From Thermothelomyces thermophilus ATCC 42464 (taxonomy: Eukaryota > Ascomycota > Sordariomycetes > Sordariales > Chaetomiaceae): DNA of 64,000 nt. Position 1 is the stretch's first letter; each line of letters opens with the position of its first letter. Both the position numbers and the translations under genes were made by a program. Shown in pieces: positions 1-11,156 of this stretch. Location of the stretch: assembly GCF_000226095.1 (NCBI RefSeq), contig NC_016475.1, positions 2,976,001 to 3,040,000 on the forward strand, in the 5' to 3' direction. A model generated the notes under the pieces. The model saw only the letters and a list, made by a program, of their open reading frames with translations. It did not search any database and was not told the DNA's origin.

Positions 1-567
1 AAAGACTATATACCTCGACGAAATAGCTTGGAACCCTGCTCCTTTAAGAAACGTTTCTAGTGACAAAGACAAGCTAATCGACCGATAGCCGTCTAAAGTT
101 AAGTCTGAAGAACGAAAAGGGCCTCTTTAGTATTAGCCTCTTCTTATTCTATACGTTTTTGTTTAGATATAATCTTCGTTACTATAAAAGATTAGCTATA
201 AATATTAAGGCAATAAACTAGGTTATAAATAAGCAGACGCTATATCGGAACTATCGTAAGAACGACCCTAATATATATACTCGCTATAGCAAGAAGAGCC
301 TAACGCTATACGATAAGCCAAGTTCTGCTTAAAACACTATAAACACGGTATAAGGTCTATGCCAAAAGAATTAATAAAAGAAGTAAGCGTGGCGTGTTAT
401 TAGGATTTCGAAGATCGGCGCTTAGAGATACGATCTACCATCTCATTAGCTACTAGTAGTACGGAAAAAGGGAAAAATTACGAGGTATACGTAGAAAAGG
501 ATGTTAGTGCTATTTGAAACAACCTAAAGAGGGCTTTTAGGTCGAAAGCCTTAGAAAGAAGGTATTA
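1..567 (+). mobile_element. 3' internal end of a RIP-damaged Gypsy-like element
   Basis: The stretch is AT-rich, has no open frame, and is full of TAG/TAA. Its last 35 bases, a purine-rich run beginning around 537, match the bases just upstream of the 3' LTR of the complete Gypsy element at about 10,665-10,699. That places this stretch as the tail of a related element whose body lies outside the window to the left. The LTR follows directly at 568. No protein domain could be read with confidence here. The assignment rests on the shared pre-LTR sequence and on the LTR itself. Confidence 0.6.
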
Positions 568-995
568 TATCATGGAAATATATATATAGATACCGCCTAA
601 GCCACTAGCATAAACGGGCCAATCAAGCCAAAGGAATGATAGACCAATTAGAATAGGATTACACTTAGCAAGAAATGATTCTAGCAGAGGATCACTAGCT
701 TACAACATAAGCTAGGTAAGCTAGTATAGAGGATTACTACGACTGCTAATGATCCTAGGATTATATATATATATAGATAGTCACTCGTTATAGTAGACTC
801 TAAGAGTTTACTAGTGATAGTAACTTATAATTATAGTACTTATACCAAGTATTGCTAATTATTATAAGAGATAACTCTAGTGTTGTTATAAACCCTTTGG
901 CTTTACCGAATCCCTTAGACGACCTGCCTACTTGTCCCGCTTAATCTACCTTTGTCTGAACCCTTTTAGAAGAAGTCTGAGTTAGGTTCGTCATA
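568..995 (+). repeat. LTR of the first Gypsy-like element (428 bases)
   Basis: From about 757 to 995 this matches both LTRs of the complete element at 3,474 almost base for base, including the AT run, the TAGTCACT block and the TTCGTCATA end. The first 190 bases are clearly diverged from those LTRs, so this is a related subfamily rather than the same insertion. It starts TATCAT (a RIP-altered TGTCA start) and ends TCATA. Immediately to its right the minus-strand LINE reverse transcriptase begins in mid-domain, so the element inserted into the LINE. Confidence 0.75.
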
Positions 996-3473
996 TAAGG
1001 GAGAGAGGTAACCCCTAGGGGACCCTAGCCTTTACTGTTATATCTTTTATTTCCTAGCTATCGAAGTAAAGGATAGCTACCCTATCCTATAGCTACTCCC
1101 TAACCTAGACTACTAACCACTTTAGGAAGCCCTGGCTTCGTAAAGTGGCTAGTAGCTAGATATAGTTAATAGTATTAAAAGCCCCTAAGATATTAAGCTA
1201 TAGGAGGGAGGTAGTTACCTTATACCTTTAAGCCTCCCAAACCTAAGCTATAATAAGCTAGATAGCTAGTTTAGTAGACCTATATTCCCAGTTGCCTATT
1301 TATTTGGCTAGGAGAAGCCTATAGGCCTCTATAATAGCCGTTACCTTCTAGGTAACTATAGCCTCTAGCACCTTGCCTATTATTAGTAGGAGTACTATAG
1401 GCCTATAGCTACCTAGGGTAAAGTAGGCCTATAGGGGTTTGCTAGGCTTATAGAGGACTATTGTCTTAGCCCTTTTAAACCGGCCTAGGAAATAGCCAAG
1501 CTATAGGCTCTCTAAGGCTAGCTTAGCTAGTATCTGGTAGAGCGGCTACCTATAGGCCTTTAGTAGGCCTATAGGGAGGAGGTCCTCCCCTAGGGCCTTC
1601 TATAGGGCCACTCTAGCTAGTACTACCCTAACTTTACCTACTATAACCTCCTAGCTCATTTCGAACTTCGGCTCCTAGTAGTTATTTAGATCCGGGTCGT
1701 TAATATCTGATAGATCTACTTCCGGGTTCGGGAAGAACTTATCGGCCAGGGCTCTAGCCTTCTATTAGTAGGTTATAAGCCCTCCTTCGAAGGCTAGGAG
1801 CTTTAGAGGGTCGACCGGTAGGTAGCTTTATAGCCTTGCCTACCACTCTAGCCTCTATAGTAGGTCCGGCCGGTTAGTTACCTCTTATAACGTAGCTCTC
1901 TAGCTCTTAGTCTTCATAGCTATAATAGTCTTAGCCTGGTCCTATAGGGCCTGCCGAAGTACCTCCTACATATAAGGGTTTAGGGTGCCCTTATAGGCCC
2001 TCTCTACCTCCTTAGCCCTCTTCCGGGCCTCCCGAACCTCCTTTGTCTACTATCGAGCTCGTTTGCTACCTATACTAGCCTTCTTTACCGGAGCCGAGAC
2101 CGTAGCTATTTCCTCGAGGGCCTCTATAAGCCTGTCAAAGGCCTATAGAAGCTCCTCTAGGCCCTAGAAGATAGGCCCGGCCGGGGCCAATGCCTACCTA
2201 CCAAGCCGTAGTAGGAGGTAGGCCGCTTCGGCCCGCGCTACCTCCTCGTCTAGGCTCTTCTAGTCCTACCCTTTGCTAGCCGGTATAGGCCTGTTAGTCC
2301 CCTAGAGGGAGACGTTTAGGGCCTATAGGTAGTAGTCAGATTTCCCACGTTCTGCGATATCCCTATAGGTCGCTTCTAGCCCGGCTAGCGCCTGGAATAG
2401 GTCTATTATAGAAGGCTGGCTACGTTAGTCCCCTTAGGAGGCCCTAGTAACCTAGCTATATAGTGTATATAGGTCAAGGTCTTACTAGTCTATAAGGCTA
2501 AGGAGGTCCCTAGCCCCTAGGCTAAGCCTGTTAAACAGGTCCTAGACTAGGTAGTAGAGGTTAAAGTTACCTATAAGAACTAAGGGGTAGGTTGGCCAAG
2601 GTAGGGCTAGTAGGTCCTATAGGAGGGCCTGCTCCCCCTTATTATTATAGACTAACTAAAGCTCGAACCCCCTCTCTCCTAGGGCTAGAAAGGTTACCCT
2701 ATACTAGTTTTCCTCTGCTAAATAGTCCTACTAGCTAACCAGGAAGCACTTAGCTACTAGAATAGCCGTTTTGCCTTTAGGGTTATAAACTAGGTAGTAT
2801 TTCGAAGCCTAGGGGCAGTATATTAACCCTGTAAAACGGTTAATCTATAGCTCCTAGATAGCTAGTAAGTCGTATTTAGCCTCTTCTAGTAAGACCTTAA
2901 GGGCCTGTTTATTACCTTAGGTATTCTACTAAAGGATCTTGATTTACATTCGAGGTGGCCAGAGCGGAGGCCGAGGGTATAGTAGTAGGCTCTGTAGCCA
3001 TTACCCCTTTGGCCGGTTGTAAAAAGGAGGGGGTTCCAGGCTATAGAAAGGAGATATAGGTCTGTCAGGTGTCGAATAAGGCGCTCCTAGCCGCCTACTA
3101 GGCTAGGGTAGGCCTCCCGTAGGGGTGTTTGGCCCCGGTTTGATAGTGGTCGTCGTCTTCCAGCTAGCTGCTAAACTTGAAGGCTACCTTCTAGTATGGT
3201 TGCTCTAGTAGTTAGAAGGTCTAGGGTCTATACTGGTAGGCCTCCCTAGCCCTCTCCTAGGCCTCGACTTTCTTTAGGCAGCCTCTATACTAGGTAGTAT
3301 AGGGGCCCCTATAGGCCGTATACCTATAAGGGAGTTAGTTAGAGTAGGTAGGGCACTAGGCCTCCCTAGTCTTCCCCCCCTCCTTGTAGGCCTTCACGCT
3401 ACAATGGCTATAACGGGCCGGCCGCTAGCAGTACCGCTAGGTATGGCCAAAGCTCTAATACCTATAGCACTAC
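996..3473 (-). mobile_element. RIP-inactivated LINE (Tad-like non-LTR retrotransposon) fragment
   Basis: Read on the minus strand, and allowing for TAG/TAA in place of Gln/Trp codons, three domains appear in order. ORF1 has a CX2CX4HX4C zinc knuckle at about 3,410-3,458 (one Cys is now Tyr). ORF2 starts near 2,949 with an endonuclease of the exonuclease-endonuclease-phosphatase fold: N-terminal LLAIQEPW-like block at about 2,855-2,890 and GDFNLHHP-like block at about 2,541-2,575. A linker follows, then a reverse transcriptase with SYRPI..L..IIGKVLEA at about 1,330-1,400, a LDISGAFD-like block at about 1,150-1,200 and VPQGxPLS at about 1,000-1,030. It breaks there, before the catalytic YADD block, where an LTR has inserted. 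The other end is cut by the Gypsy element at 3,474. CpA and TpG are very scarce and TpA very common, so this is the most damaged element in the window. Confidence 0.85.
3469..3473. repeat. Target site duplication ACTAC, left copy
   Basis: The bases ACTAC lie directly before the 5' LTR and again directly after the 3' LTR at 11,152-11,156. A 5-base duplication is the usual product of Ty3/Gypsy integrase. It fixes both element ends. Confidence 0.85.
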
Positions 3474-3925
3474 TGTCACGAGCTAACCATATACCGCGAC
3501 CCGGTGGGGTGCAGCAGGCTAGATAAGCCACCAATCAAGAAGGGCACGAAGCAAGGCTAACACGGATCGCTAGGGAGCACAGGCTACTACAGGCAAACAA
3601 TTGCTAAAAAGGGAAAGATAACAGAGGATAGCTAGCTACCAAAGGCGATCCAAGGACAGGATCGAAGAAGGCTATAAGCGGTCAAAAGGAATATATATAC
3701 ATATAGATAGTCACTTGTTATAGTAGACTCTAGGAGTTTACTAGTAGTAACAATTACAATTACAGTACTTATACTAAGCATTGCTAATTACTATAAGAGA
3801 CAACTCTAAGTGTTATTATAAACCCTTTAGCTTTACCAAATCCCTTAGACGACCTGCCTACTTGTCCTACTCAATCTACCTTCGTCTAAACCCTTTTAGA
3901 AGAAGTCTGAGTTAGGTTCGTTATA
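3474..3925 (+). repeat. 5' LTR of the chromovirus
   Basis: It begins TGTCACG and ends TTATA. It aligns without gaps to the 3' LTR at 10,700-11,151, and both are 452 bases. All differences I could align are transitions. The canonical TG start is kept here, whereas the 3' copy and the LTR at 568 have TA in its place. Confidence 0.9.
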
Positions 3926-3952
3926 CGTTATTACTACTCCCTTTGTTCTATC

Positions 3953-5090
3953 ATGGTTTAGAACGGAGGTGACTTTGACCTTGATATTAACATAGCTACT
4001 AACGTTATGGCTAAATAGCTGTTCACTTAGCTTGGTCAACTCTAGCAGCGGATCTAGGAGTTAGACTAGAGAGATAAGGCTACTTAAGCTCGAATTAAGG
4101 AACTCAAGAACCGCGAAAAGTACTTATAGAAGTTAGTTAACAAGGCTTATACTAAAATCGAGATGCTTAAGACCACTAAAGCGAGCCGTATTAAGATCGA
4201 ATTATCTAGCAAATATAGAGAAACTAAGGAAGATCTTATAGGATTCCTAACAAACCTCTAATCTTACTTCTAGCTTAATGATAATAAGTTTCCGGATGAC
4301 AAAGCCAAAGTCCTCTATATAGCTACAAGACTAGAAGGTAAGGTACTTAGATAGTTTGAGCCTATATAGAATGACTATCTTACTAAGGAAGACAAAGATA
4401 ACCGAGACGCGTTCACGTAGGCAGTCTTCTAATCTTACGACCGTTTCGAAGAAGAGCTTTAGAAGGTTTTTAGTAATAAAGACAAGAAGATTTATACGTA
4501 AGAAAGACTTACTAATCTCTAATAGACCGAGTTAGCAGCCTCTTATGCTATATAGTTTAGATAGGATATACTTAAGTCTTAGCTTAACGACAAGACATTA
4601 ATATAACTATTCTATAACGGCTTAAAGGAAAAGGTCAAAGACAAGCTATATAAGTATGATTAGCCTAAGACTCTAGACAAATATATTGTATAGGCTATTA
4701 AAATCGATAATCGACTCTATATACGAGAGTAGCAGAAACAAGGTCAAATGAACAGAACTATAGTCAAGGCTAACGACAAGAAAAAGCGAGCGTATGTCAA
4801 TACCTTATATAGGACGTACCCTAGAGCTATAGATATAGACGTAACATAGAAGCAGGACCAAAAGAAGACGACTAAAGACAAGTCTAATATTACCTACTAT
4901 AACTATAGAAAGAAAGGGCATTATAAGTAAGAATGCTAGAGCCTAAAGAAAGAATAGAAACTAACCCCTAGGAAGGAAGTTATAGCTATTAACAAAATTA
5001 CCAAGGACGTCATCGAAGTAGCGGCTATAAGCTACAAAGATAGGAGCAGTGATACGGACAGTCTTGGACATGACGATAATAATAAAGATA
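3953..5090 (+). pseudogene. Chromovirus gag remnant
   Basis: An ATG at 3,953, 27 bases after the LTR, opens a frame that reads as a hydrophilic gag-like protein once in-frame TAG/TAA are taken as former Gln or Trp codons. A block typical of retrotransposon gag (KVLYIATRLEG-like) lies at about 4,309-4,341. A retroviral-type CX2CX4HX4C zinc knuckle lies at about 4,893-4,935, followed by Lys-rich sequence, with the second Cys-type positions partly changed to Tyr. More than twenty stops interrupt it. It would have packaged element RNA into particles. Confidence 0.75.
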
Positions 5091-6369
5091 AACAAATACT
5101 ATACTCTAAACTAGTCACTATAGACCTAGAGATAGGTCTTGCCAAATGGGATATAGCAAGAGAATATGTACCGCTAGTTTTGATTCTCCTAGCCTTGAGG
5201 CAATAGGATTTCACGGTTATGTAGAGGTAGGATAGATTGTAGATAACTAATACCTAAGGAATCAAAAGACCTAGACCTAATGTTCTATTCCTCTGGGAAC
5301 AAATCGAATAGTACTATAATAAAGTTTTTTAGCTTAATATAGAACTATACAAATAGGATAGATACTTGATTTGACTTACCTAGTAGAGCGATAGAATAAA
5401 GGACGAAATAAAGGAACTTTAACGTATCGTAGAAACTATTAAAGGAGAACAGCCTATAATATATAATAGGCCTAATAGCTATGTCGAGTATCTTAATAGC
5501 TAGTAACTTAGTAATGACATATAGAACCTAGAATACTAGTTTATATACGCGAACTATGGAAAAGACGAACGTATATAGGAAAGCTACTAGATAAAATACT
5601 CCTATATTAGCATTAGAGTATCTATAGTCTATATACAATAGGAAGGATTTAGGAAAGAATTCTAATACCTCCTAGGCAACACCATATAACTATACCCCCG
5701 ATACAAGGCATATATATAAGTGCCCTAGTTCTAGTGTATAGCATATAAATGCCAATACTACTTCTACGACAAATTCGAAAACAATCACTAGCCAACCTAA
5801 TAAGGAAATGAGGACAGAAGCTTACGCCTAGTAGAATAGGTCTACGATATAGGAAATAGAGCGGCCGAATTACTCTAGAAGATCAAAGCCCACGATCTAG
5901 AAAGCATTACAATAGTTCCAAGACAAGCCTGGCCTAGGCACTACAGAATAGGACGAGACACGTAGGACTCGTGCTAGAGTAACGATTACCTCTATTACGC
6001 AGACGAAAAGAAATTACGAATTTGGGAGCTTTAGACGAAGCTATAGCACGTATAACGGAAAGCGGAACAGACCTAATAGTAGGAAGCTACAAGCACTTAA
6101 TAGCTTATAGAAATAAGCATGATCGACGAAGCTGCTATTAGCCAAATAACCAAAGAGGTTAGCACTAACCTAGGAAACGGGTTAGGGCCCTTTAAGGGGC
6201 CCGGAAACCATTAATGCCTGTGTAGCAGCAGGTAGTAGCGTAGTATAGGAGGAACTAGCGTAAGAGACCACTATATTGAGACCTCCCGGCAGAAATATAG
6301 GAAATCGCTGTAATCTTTAGACGATAGCGGCAAGACAAGCGATTATAGATAATAGCATAATAGAAATAG

Positions 6370-6640
6370 CACAAAATGCTTGTACTAGTAGATAGTAGAG
6401 CGGAGATAAACCTGATTTTGCCGACACTTGTAAATTAGCTATAGATACCCTAGAGAATGAAGCGGAAGTATAGTATAATCAAAGGGCTATTTCTAACATA
6501 ATAGGTATATAAGGAGACTAAACCGATCGATATTACTATAGTAAAGGAGACTATAGTAGTCGTATTTAGCATCGTAAACATAGGTAATAATAAAGATATA
6601 ATATTAAGGTTACTATAATATAAAGATTATAACCTAGACA
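6370..6640 (+). pseudogene. Retropepsin-like aspartic protease remnant
   Basis: The frame shows a LVLVDSRAEINLI segment at about 6,380-6,420. The family motif is D-S/T-G-A, so the Gly is now Arg, a G-to-A change consistent with RIP. The segment lies between gag and reverse transcriptase, which is the expected place. The domain boundaries are approximate because the frame is interrupted by stops. Confidence 0.65.
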
Positions 6641-7189
6641 TTAGCTAGAAGAATAGTAGCTACCTACGACCCCGAATAGAGTCATATTCGACTAGTAAGA
6701 TAGGGAGTATACAAGGATCGCAAGTAGACGATGCTCAGGGGAAGGCATATCCTATAGATCTACCACAAGAGACGGATAATGGCAGGCAGACCACTACAGA
6801 CTCTAGAAGAGGCAGTACAACAACATCGATATCGCGACAGGAGGAACAAGCTAAACTGCCGATAGCTGTTCTCTCTATTAACAAATGCAGAGCACTATAA
6901 TAGGAATAGTAGGTTAAGATAGGAGAAATCGCTAGTATTGCTATAGATAGAACCAAGTTTGTATACTATTAGAAAACCGAGAGACGAGATAAGACTAGGG
7001 AAGTACTAAAGGAATATAAAGGATACCTAGTATTCGAACCGAAATATCTAGAAGGGTTACCAGAATACGGCCTATAGGATCACGAGATTAAGCTTAAGGA
7101 AGGAGTATAACTAAAGTTCTTTAAGATTTACTATATAAGCTAAATATAGAACGAAGAACTTAAGCGATATTTAGAGGAAAACCTTTGAA

Positions 7190-8385
7190 GAAGATATATC
7201 TACCTATCGACATCGCTAATAGGCTACCTAATCCTATTTATACCTAAGAAAGACAGAAAGCTACGGTTATATATTGACTATTAGCAACTTAATAAACAGA
7301 CCGTAAAAAACCAATACCTATTACTACTAATCTTATAGCTCTAAGATCAGTTAGCAGGAGCCTAATATTTTACACGTCTTAACTTGCCATCGGCCTATAA
7401 CTATATATAGATTAAAGAAGGCGACAAGTAAAAAACGGCCTTTAGGATACCCTATGGCCACTACGAGTACCTTGTCATGCCATTCGGACTTACAAACGCG
7501 CCGGCAACGTTCTAAGCCCTGATTAATCAAGCTATCCGACCCTTTCTTGACAAATTTGCGGTATGTTATCTTGACGATATACTTATCTTCTCTAAGACAA
7601 TAGACAAATACCGGAAGTACGTAAAAGCAGTATTAGACACGCTATATATATATAAACTATTAGTTAACAAGGAAAAAAGCAAATTCTACGTTAGGAAAAT
7701 GGTGTTTCTAGGATACAAGATATCCCTAGGACAAATCCGGATAGAACCTTTAAAGGTTAAAGCTATCAAGAATTGGCTACAACTGACATTAGTTACAGAA
7801 GTACGAAGCTTTATCAGATTTGTAAACTTCTACCAGATGTTCATTAGGAACTTTAGAGCAATCGTACGACCTTTATACAAACTTACTAAGAAGAATACTA
7901 AATTCTAATAGGAAGAATAATACGAGTAAGCATTTACGTAGATTCGTGACGCCATTACTAAAGATCTAGTACTAGTACTACTAGACCCTAAGAAGCTATT
8001 CGAGGTAGAAACGGACGCTTTAGACTATACTACTAGAGGATAATTAGGATAACGAGACAAATAAGGGAAGCTATATCCTATAGCCTTCTTTTTAAAGAAG
8101 CTTGATAGACTATATCTTAATTATCTAATCTACGATAAGGAACTACTTACAATTGTCAAAGCTTTTAAGGAATAGCAACTATACCTTAGTAGCATAACTA
8201 AACCGGTATAAGTATATATAGATTATAAGAATTTATAATACTTTATAACGATAAAGAAGCTTAACAGACGACAAATATAATAGGCAGAGTTCCTCGCGGA
8301 ATTTAACTTTGAGATCTGCTATAAGAAGGGTAAAGAGAACATATAAGCAGATATCTTAAGTCGACGAACGGATCATATAGAAGGA
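7190..8385 (+). pseudogene. Reverse transcriptase and RNase H remnant
   Basis: One continuous frame with scattered TAG/TAA carries the Ty3/Gypsy reverse transcriptase blocks: FIPKKDRKLRLYIDY at about 7,239-7,283, FRIPYGHYEYLVMPFGLTNAP at about 7,441-7,503 and the catalytic YLDDILIFS at about 7,567-7,593. The short uninterrupted stretch 7,699-7,908 is the thumb/connection part of this protein. RNase H follows to about 8,385, with the D-ETDA-D-like block near 8,006 and an ADILSR end near 8,347. The catalytic YxDD is intact but the protein is truncated many times over. Confidence 0.9.
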
Positions 8386-8629
8386 CGAACAGGAATAATA
8401 CCACCGTTATTTAAGGAACGAACAGACAGAACGCTATATCACGGAACGTAGACACCTATAGAAGATGATCTACTTGACTCGTTCCTAGAATGTTACGTAA
8501 TCTTTCGAGAAGAAAGGATTAACGAGGCATAGTATCAAGTAGCACCCAGACTAATAGTACCTAACGAAGTGGAAGAAAGAGATAGGAAACTCTAGTACTA
8601 AGGCAAAGCATATATCTATAATAAAGATT

Positions 8630-9620
8630 AATAGTTACAGATAATTCGAGAACTCTACAAGTCGAAACTTAGAGAATATAAAGGAGTTACGAAGACTATT
8701 ATATAAGTCAAGAAACACTACGACTTTCTATAGTTAACGGCATAAGTTAAGGAAGTCGTATAAAACTACAACATTTATAATCGGAGCAAAACGGCATGAC
8801 ATAAGCCATATAGGCTACTTCAGCCACTGCTAATAGCTGACAAACTATAGAGTTTAGTTACAATAGACTTTATTACAAAGCTACCAGAATCTAAGGACAT
8901 AGCCATAGGAGTAACTTACAATAGTATTCTTACTATAGTAGATTGCCTAACCAAATAGGTATACTTCTTTCCCTACAAGGAGTCCTAGATAGTAGAACAG
9001 TTAGTAGACGTAATCTATCGGCAAGTTACATCAGTACATGCTTAGCCGTAAGAATAGATTACCGACAGAGACACCAAGTTTATATTAAAGTTCTAGCAAG
9101 CGTTAATACAACGATTAGGCGTTAATAGTAAGCTATCAATAGCATATCACCTATAGACTAATAGACAAACGGAGCGACTAAACCAAGTTATTAAGCAGTA
9201 CCTCCGCTCTTACATTAACTACCAGCAAAACGACTAGGTCATACTATTACTAATAGTATAACTCGCTTATAACACAACGCCAATAGAAACGACCAAAGTC
9301 ATACCATTCTTCGTAAACTACAGATATAAAGCAGACCTTAGGTAAGGACTAGAGGTCATAGTACCAAGAGTAATAGTCAAAGCAGAACAAATGTACACAC
9401 TATATAAAAAGCTTAAAAAGGAACTCGAGTTTATCAGAACTAGAATAAAGAACTACTACGACAAACATAGGCTCGAGGGACCTTACCTAGAGAGGGGAGA
9501 CAAAGTCTACCTAATTATATAAAACCTACAAACTAAACGACTAAGCACGAAGCTAGACTTTAAGAAGGTCGGACCCTTTATTATTAAAGAACGAATTTCG
9601 ACATCTAACTACCAACTATC
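8630..9620 (+). pseudogene. Integrase remnant (DDE core)
   Basis: The frame has the three catalytic acidic blocks of retroviral-type integrase: TIDFITKLP at about 8,862-8,888, a TDRDTKF segment at about 9,060-9,080 and QTERLNQ at about 9,163-9,186. The C-terminal GPY/F-like segment KKVGPFIIKERI lies near 9,564-9,597. TAG/TAA interrupt it at former Gln and Trp codons. It would have inserted element DNA with a 5-base stagger, which matches the observed target duplication. Confidence 0.85.
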
Positions 9621-9637
9621 GTTACTATCATCTATAT

Positions 9638-9771
9638 GACTATAGACAGATATTTTTCATATTTCACTTCTCAAACTAATACCAAAGAACGCCAAGGTCT
9701 ATACGACTATAGACAGATGTTTTTTATATTTTACTTCTCGAACTAGCACCAAAGAACGCTAAGGTTACTAT
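9638..9771 (+). repeat. 67-base imperfect tandem duplication in pol
   Basis: Two head-to-tail copies (9,638-9,704 and 9,705-9,771) both begin GACTATAGACAGAT and both end in CCAAAGAACGC-AAGGT plus a few bases. They differ by about ten transitions. The segment is the end of the integrase C-terminal region just before the chromodomain. The unit length is not a multiple of three, so the duplication also shifts the reading frame. Confidence 0.85.
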
Positions 9772-9955
9772 ATATATCGAAGCAGAAGACGAGGAAGAAG
9801 AATAGGACGTCAAAGAAATTCTAGATTTATATATCATTAATAGAGAACTATAGTATCTAGTTAAATAGCTCAATTTTAGACTAAAAGACAACTTATAGGA
9901 ACCAGTCAAGAACCTAAATTGCCCTAAGAAGCTAGAGCAGTTCTACCGGCGGAAT
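9770..9955 (+). pseudogene. Chromodomain at the pol C-terminus, remnant
   Basis: After an acidic run, the frame reads as a chromodomain: DVKEILDLYI, then REL-YLVK (former Gln now stop), a W-x-N segment with Trp now a stop, then a DNL-EPVKNL block where family members have NTWEP, and KLEQFYRRNP. In chromoviruses this domain binds methylated histone H3 and steers integration to heterochromatin. It fits an element found in a repeat cluster. It is broken by at least four stops. Confidence 0.8.
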
Positions 9956-10699
9956 CCTAACCAGCTACAAGAACTAACTCCAAAGCCTATTCCCTAACAG
10001 AAAAAGAAGGGAACCTGCTAGAATTAGGACCAGGATCTAACCTGATCGACTCCTAATCAAGCACGTCAAAAGTACCTAACGCCTAAGCCTGACCTATAAG
10101 GGTCTACATCTCCGATATCGGCAGAGGAGTATCTAGTTCTTCCTCTTCCTCTAGATAAGCTACGCTACGACGAAAAACTTTGGTATTACGATCGTATAGG
10201 GATTACTATAAACGATATAATCGACTTAAATGGCTTAGTGTCTAAGCAAGTAATGCCTTAGTCTTAGCAATCTCTTTTAAAACCTTCTCTTGCTCTAACA
10301 AATTCGAAAGGACTAAGATAGTTAGTAACCTAAGACTACAAAGGAAAATAACGAGGAACTTATAGGTATCTATAACGTTTAGACTATTATACTTCTTACC
10401 TATATAAATATAATTTTAATACTTATTTAAACCTTCTATTATTATATAACGCTTCTATAGCTTTGTATTCTAATAATACTTATAAGGTATAGCGACTTTG
10501 TAACCTTCTCGCTTAATCTTAATCGTAATAGTGTATCGTTCGCGTTTAAGATCACGACAATTCCTAGGAATATAATCAGCCATAGCGAAAGGAAGTTAGT
10601 AGAAGAAGGACATTACCTATTAAAAAAAGGGGGTATTAGTAATATTTAAAACAAGTTATAAGAAGCTTTTAGGTCGAAAGCCCTAAAGAGGGGGCATTA

Positions 10700-11151
10700 T
10701 ATCATAAGCCAACCATATACTACAACCCAATAGGGTATAACAGGCTAGATGAGCTACCAATCAAGAAGGGCACAAAGCGAGGCTAACACAGATCGCTAGG
10801 GAGCGCAGGCTACCACAGGCAAACAATTGCCAAAAAGGGAAAGATAGCAGAGGATAGCTAGCTACCAAAGGCGATCCAAGGACAGGATCGAAGAAGGCCA
10901 TAAGCGGTCAGAAGGAATATATATATATATAGATAGTCACTCGTTATAGTAGACTCTAGGAGTTCACCAGTGGTAACAATCATAATCATAGTACTTATAC
11001 TAAGCATTGCTAATTACTGTGAGAGACAACTCTAAGTGTTGTTATGAACCCTTTGGCTTTACCGAATCCCTTAGACGACCTGCCTACTTGTCCCGCTTAA
11101 TCTACCTTCGTCTGAACCCTTTTAGAAGAAGTCTGAGTTAGGTTCGTCATA
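10700..11151 (+). repeat. 3' LTR of the chromovirus
   Basis: It is 452 bases long, begins TATCATAAG and ends TCATA. A purine-rich run (AAAGAGGGGG) lies directly upstream at about 10,685-10,694 and fits the polypurine primer site for plus-strand DNA synthesis. It is bordered on the right by ACTAC. Confidence 0.9.
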
Positions 11152-11156
11152 ACTAC
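11152..11156. repeat. Target site duplication ACTAC, right copy
   Basis: It is identical to the left copy at 3,469-3,473. See the left copy for the reasoning. Confidence 0.85.

Larger units (their letters stand above)
3474..11151 (+). mobile_element. Complete but RIP-inactivated Ty3/Gypsy chromovirus, 7,678 bases
   Basis: Two LTRs of exactly 452 bases flank an internal region with the gene order of a chromovirus: gag with zinc knuckle, protease, reverse transcriptase, RNase H, integrase, chromodomain. The order protease-RT-RNaseH-integrase marks it as Ty3/Gypsy, and the chromodomain places it among chromoviruses. A 5-base target duplication (ACTAC) borders it, so it arrived as one event and has stayed intact structurally. 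Every coding section is broken by TAG/TAA codons at former CAG, CAA and TGG, which is what RIP produces. It sits inside ORF1 of the LINE to its left. It is not expected to encode any functional protein. Confidence 0.92.

Noticed and set aside
7699-7908. Open 69-residue frame as a separate gene
   Set aside because: It is a stop-free piece of the chromovirus reverse transcriptase, continuous in frame with conserved blocks on both sides.
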